Shown: positions 7,091 to 7,878 of the stretch, one piece after another
How positions within the stretch are numbered: position 1 is the stretch's first letter
Layout of the letters: the number at the start of each line of letters is the position of its first letter
Assembly: GCA_900549945.1 (NCBI GenBank)
Contig: URQJ01000088.1
Coordinates: forward strand, 1 to 7,878
From: an uncultured Oscillospiraceae bacterium
GTDB taxonomy: Bacteria > Bacillota > Clostridia > Oscillospirales > Acutalibacteraceae
DNA: 7,878 bases
Direction of reading: 5' to 3'
Position numbers and translations under genes: made by a program
The notes under the pieces: model-generated
Seen by the model: the letters and a program-made list of their open reading frames with translations, nothing else
Told to the model about the DNA's origin: nothing
Databases searched by the model: none

Positions 7091-7105
7091 GCAGGCTGTG
7101 CCTGC
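7091..7105 (+). other. Short perfect hairpin downstream of the zinc-ribbon gene
   Basis: GCAGGC (7091-7096) and GCCTGC (7100-7105) form a perfect 6-bp stem with a TGT loop, 26 bases after the stop codon. No T-run follows. It may stabilise the mRNA 3' end together with the larger hairpin 13 bases downstream. Confidence 0.45.
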
Positions 7106-7118
7106 CGGACGTAAAACA

Positions 7119-7147
7119 GGGAGGAAAGAGGCGCACTCTTTCCTCCT
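7119..7147 (+). terminator. Probable intrinsic terminator after the zinc-ribbon gene
   Basis: The arms 7120-7130 (GGAGGAAAGAG) and 7136-7146 are exact reverse complements, giving 11 bp plus an outer G-U pair, with the 5-base loop GCGCA. An A-rich stretch (AAAA at 7113-7116) precedes the stem. The tail after the stem is only CTTTCG, so the U-tract is poor. This is the strongest hairpin in the intergenic region and is well placed to end the zinc-ribbon transcript. Because the arms are nearly symmetrical it might also act on the other strand. Confidence 0.6.
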
Positions 7148-7166
7148 CTTTCGCGGGTTAAATTTG

Positions 7167-7183
7167 GCCGCCGCAGACGCGGC
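7167..7183 (+). other. GC hairpin in the flippase leader
   Basis: GCCGC (7167-7171) pairs with GCGGC (7179-7183) around a 7-base loop, ending 12 bases before the GGAG ribosome binding site. An alternative stem, TCGCG (7151-7155) with CGCGA (7183-7187), encloses it. I see no convincing sigma-A promoter in 7065-7207, so the start of the flippase transcript is not located. Confidence 0.3.
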
Positions 7184-7207
7184 GCGAGACGAAACGGAGT
7201 TTGTTTT

Positions 7208-7878
7208 ATGGTTCGGAAACAGCCTGCGGCGCATGTGCGCCAGAGCTTTCTGCACGGCGCGCTGCTGCTCACGGCGGGCGTGCTGCTCGTCAAGGTGATC
7301 GGCGCGCTGTTCAAGATCCCGCTTTCCACCGTGATCACGGAGGACGGCATGGGGTATTTCAGCACAGCGTACAGCTTTTACAACGTGATTTTCAGCATCG
7401 CCACGGCGGGCTTCCCGGTGGCGGTTTCGCGCATGGTTTCGGAGAATGATTCGCTTGGCCGCTGGCGCGACGTACGCCGCATCAAGAGCGTGGCGGCGCC
7501 GATCTTCCTTCTGACCGGCGCCGTCGGCACAGCGCTGATGGTGCTCGGCGCGCCGCTCTACACGCGGGCCGTCGGCAATGCGGGGGCGCTGCCCGCGATG
7601 CTCGCCCTCGCGCCCTCGGTTCTGCTTTGCAGCCTCGCGGCTGTGTACCGCGGCTATTACGAGGGGCTGCGCAACATGACGCCGACGACGGTCTCGCAGG
7701 TGATCGAGGCGCTTGCGAAGCTGCTGTTCGGCCTGAGCGGCGCGTATTTCGTGATGGCGCATTGCAGCCGCGAATTCGCCGTATCGGGCACGGTGCTCGG
7801 GCATGCCGTGCAGGATGCCGCCGGCGCGCAGCGGCTGATCTGCGCGTTCGGCGCGGCGGCCGCGATCCTCGGCGTTTC
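7208..7878 (+). CDS. SpoVB/MurJ-like oligosaccharide (lipid-linked) flippase, 3'-truncated by window edge
   Basis: The ATG at 7208 has GGAG at 7196-7199, 8 bases upstream. The frame stays open to the window end, giving 223 residues of a protein that usually has about 500-550. Family members are polytopic membrane proteins of the MOP (multidrug/oligosaccharidyl-lipid/polysaccharide exporter) superfamily that flip lipid-linked sugars, for example in cell wall, spore cortex or polysaccharide synthesis. Hydrophobic segments lie at about 14-38, 56-74, 95-117, 128-147 and 166-184. SpoVB-group features are GALFKIPLS (32-40), ITEDGMGYFSTAYSFYN (43-59), AGFPVAVSRMVSE (67-79) and RGYYEGLRNMTPT (148-160). 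Firmicutes carry several paralogues (SpoVB, YtgP/MurJ, YkvU, YabM), which I cannot tell apart from this half, so I give no symbol. It lies 143 bases after the zinc-ribbon gene, beyond a probable terminator. Confidence 0.9.
   Translation, partial: MVRKQPAAHVRQSFLHGALLLTAGVLLVKVIGALFKIPLSTVITEDGMGYFSTAYSFYNVIFSIATAGFPVAVSRMVSENDSLGRWRDVRRIKSVAAPIFLLTGAVGTALMVLGAPLYTRAVGNAGALPAMLALAPSVLLCSLAAVYRGYYEGLRNMTPTTVSQVIEALAKLLFGLSGAYFVMAHCSREFAVSGTVLGHAVQDAAGAQRLICAFGAAAAILGV

Noticed and set aside
6755..7804. 349-codon minus-strand frame spanning the zinc-ribbon gene, the intergenic region and the flippase
   Set aside because: It crosses a terminator-like hairpin and two supported genes. The peptide is low-complexity and shows no family features.
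1..7878. CRISPR arrays, insertion sequences, tRNA genes, prophage or defence genes
   Set aside because: I saw no regularly spaced repeats, no transposase or integrase motif, no cloverleaf and no terminal inverted repeats. All genes are core housekeeping types with uniform codon use.

Overview
This 7.9 kb window looks like an ordinary chromosomal housekeeping segment from a GC-rich, anaerobic Firmicute of the class Clostridia. I would guess the Oscillospirales/Ruminococcaceae. The reasons are strong G/C use at third codon positions, AGGAGG-type ribosome binding sites, the gene order recJ - relA/spoT - metallo-beta-lactamase-fold hydrolase - hemZ, the HemZ family itself, and the start of a SpoVB-like flippase. 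The taxonomic call is an inference. I found no mobile element, CRISPR array, tRNA, rRNA or phage gene.

Positions 1-6455 hold five genes on the + strand that read as one transcription unit: the 3' part of recJ (single-strand exonuclease), a full-length bifunctional (p)ppGpp synthetase/hydrolase, a small glyoxalase-II-like hydrolase, the radical-SAM protein HemZ, and a stand-alone uridine-kinase/phosphoribulokinase-fold kinase. Gaps are 34, 25 and 35 bases, and the last pair overlaps by 29 bases. No promoter or terminator is visible between them. The common Firmicute gene apt is absent between recJ and relA.

Positions 6456-6596 are a clear boundary. They hold an 11-bp AT-rich dyad, a second dyad overlapping it, and a convincing sigma-A promoter with a perfect TATAAT. 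A short structured leader and a strong ribosome binding site follow. The promoter drives a 155-residue protein with an N-terminal helical/coiled-coil region, one four-cysteine zinc ribbon and an Ala/Pro/Glu-rich tail. Its function is unknown.

Positions 7065-7207 hold two hairpins, the second of which is probably the transcription terminator, and then the leader of the last gene. From 7208 to the window edge runs the N-terminal part of a multi-pass membrane protein of the SpoVB/MurJ-like oligosaccharide flippase group. The ends of recJ and of this flippase lie outside the window.

The upstream operon combines DNA repair, stringent response, detoxification or thioester hydrolysis, tetrapyrrole-type radical chemistry and nucleoside phosphorylation. 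I see no evidence of a new multi-gene defence or biosynthetic system. The items most worth a second look are the overlapping dyads before the zinc-ribbon gene, that gene itself, the shortened kinase, and the substrate of HemZ in what is probably a heme-independent anaerobe.
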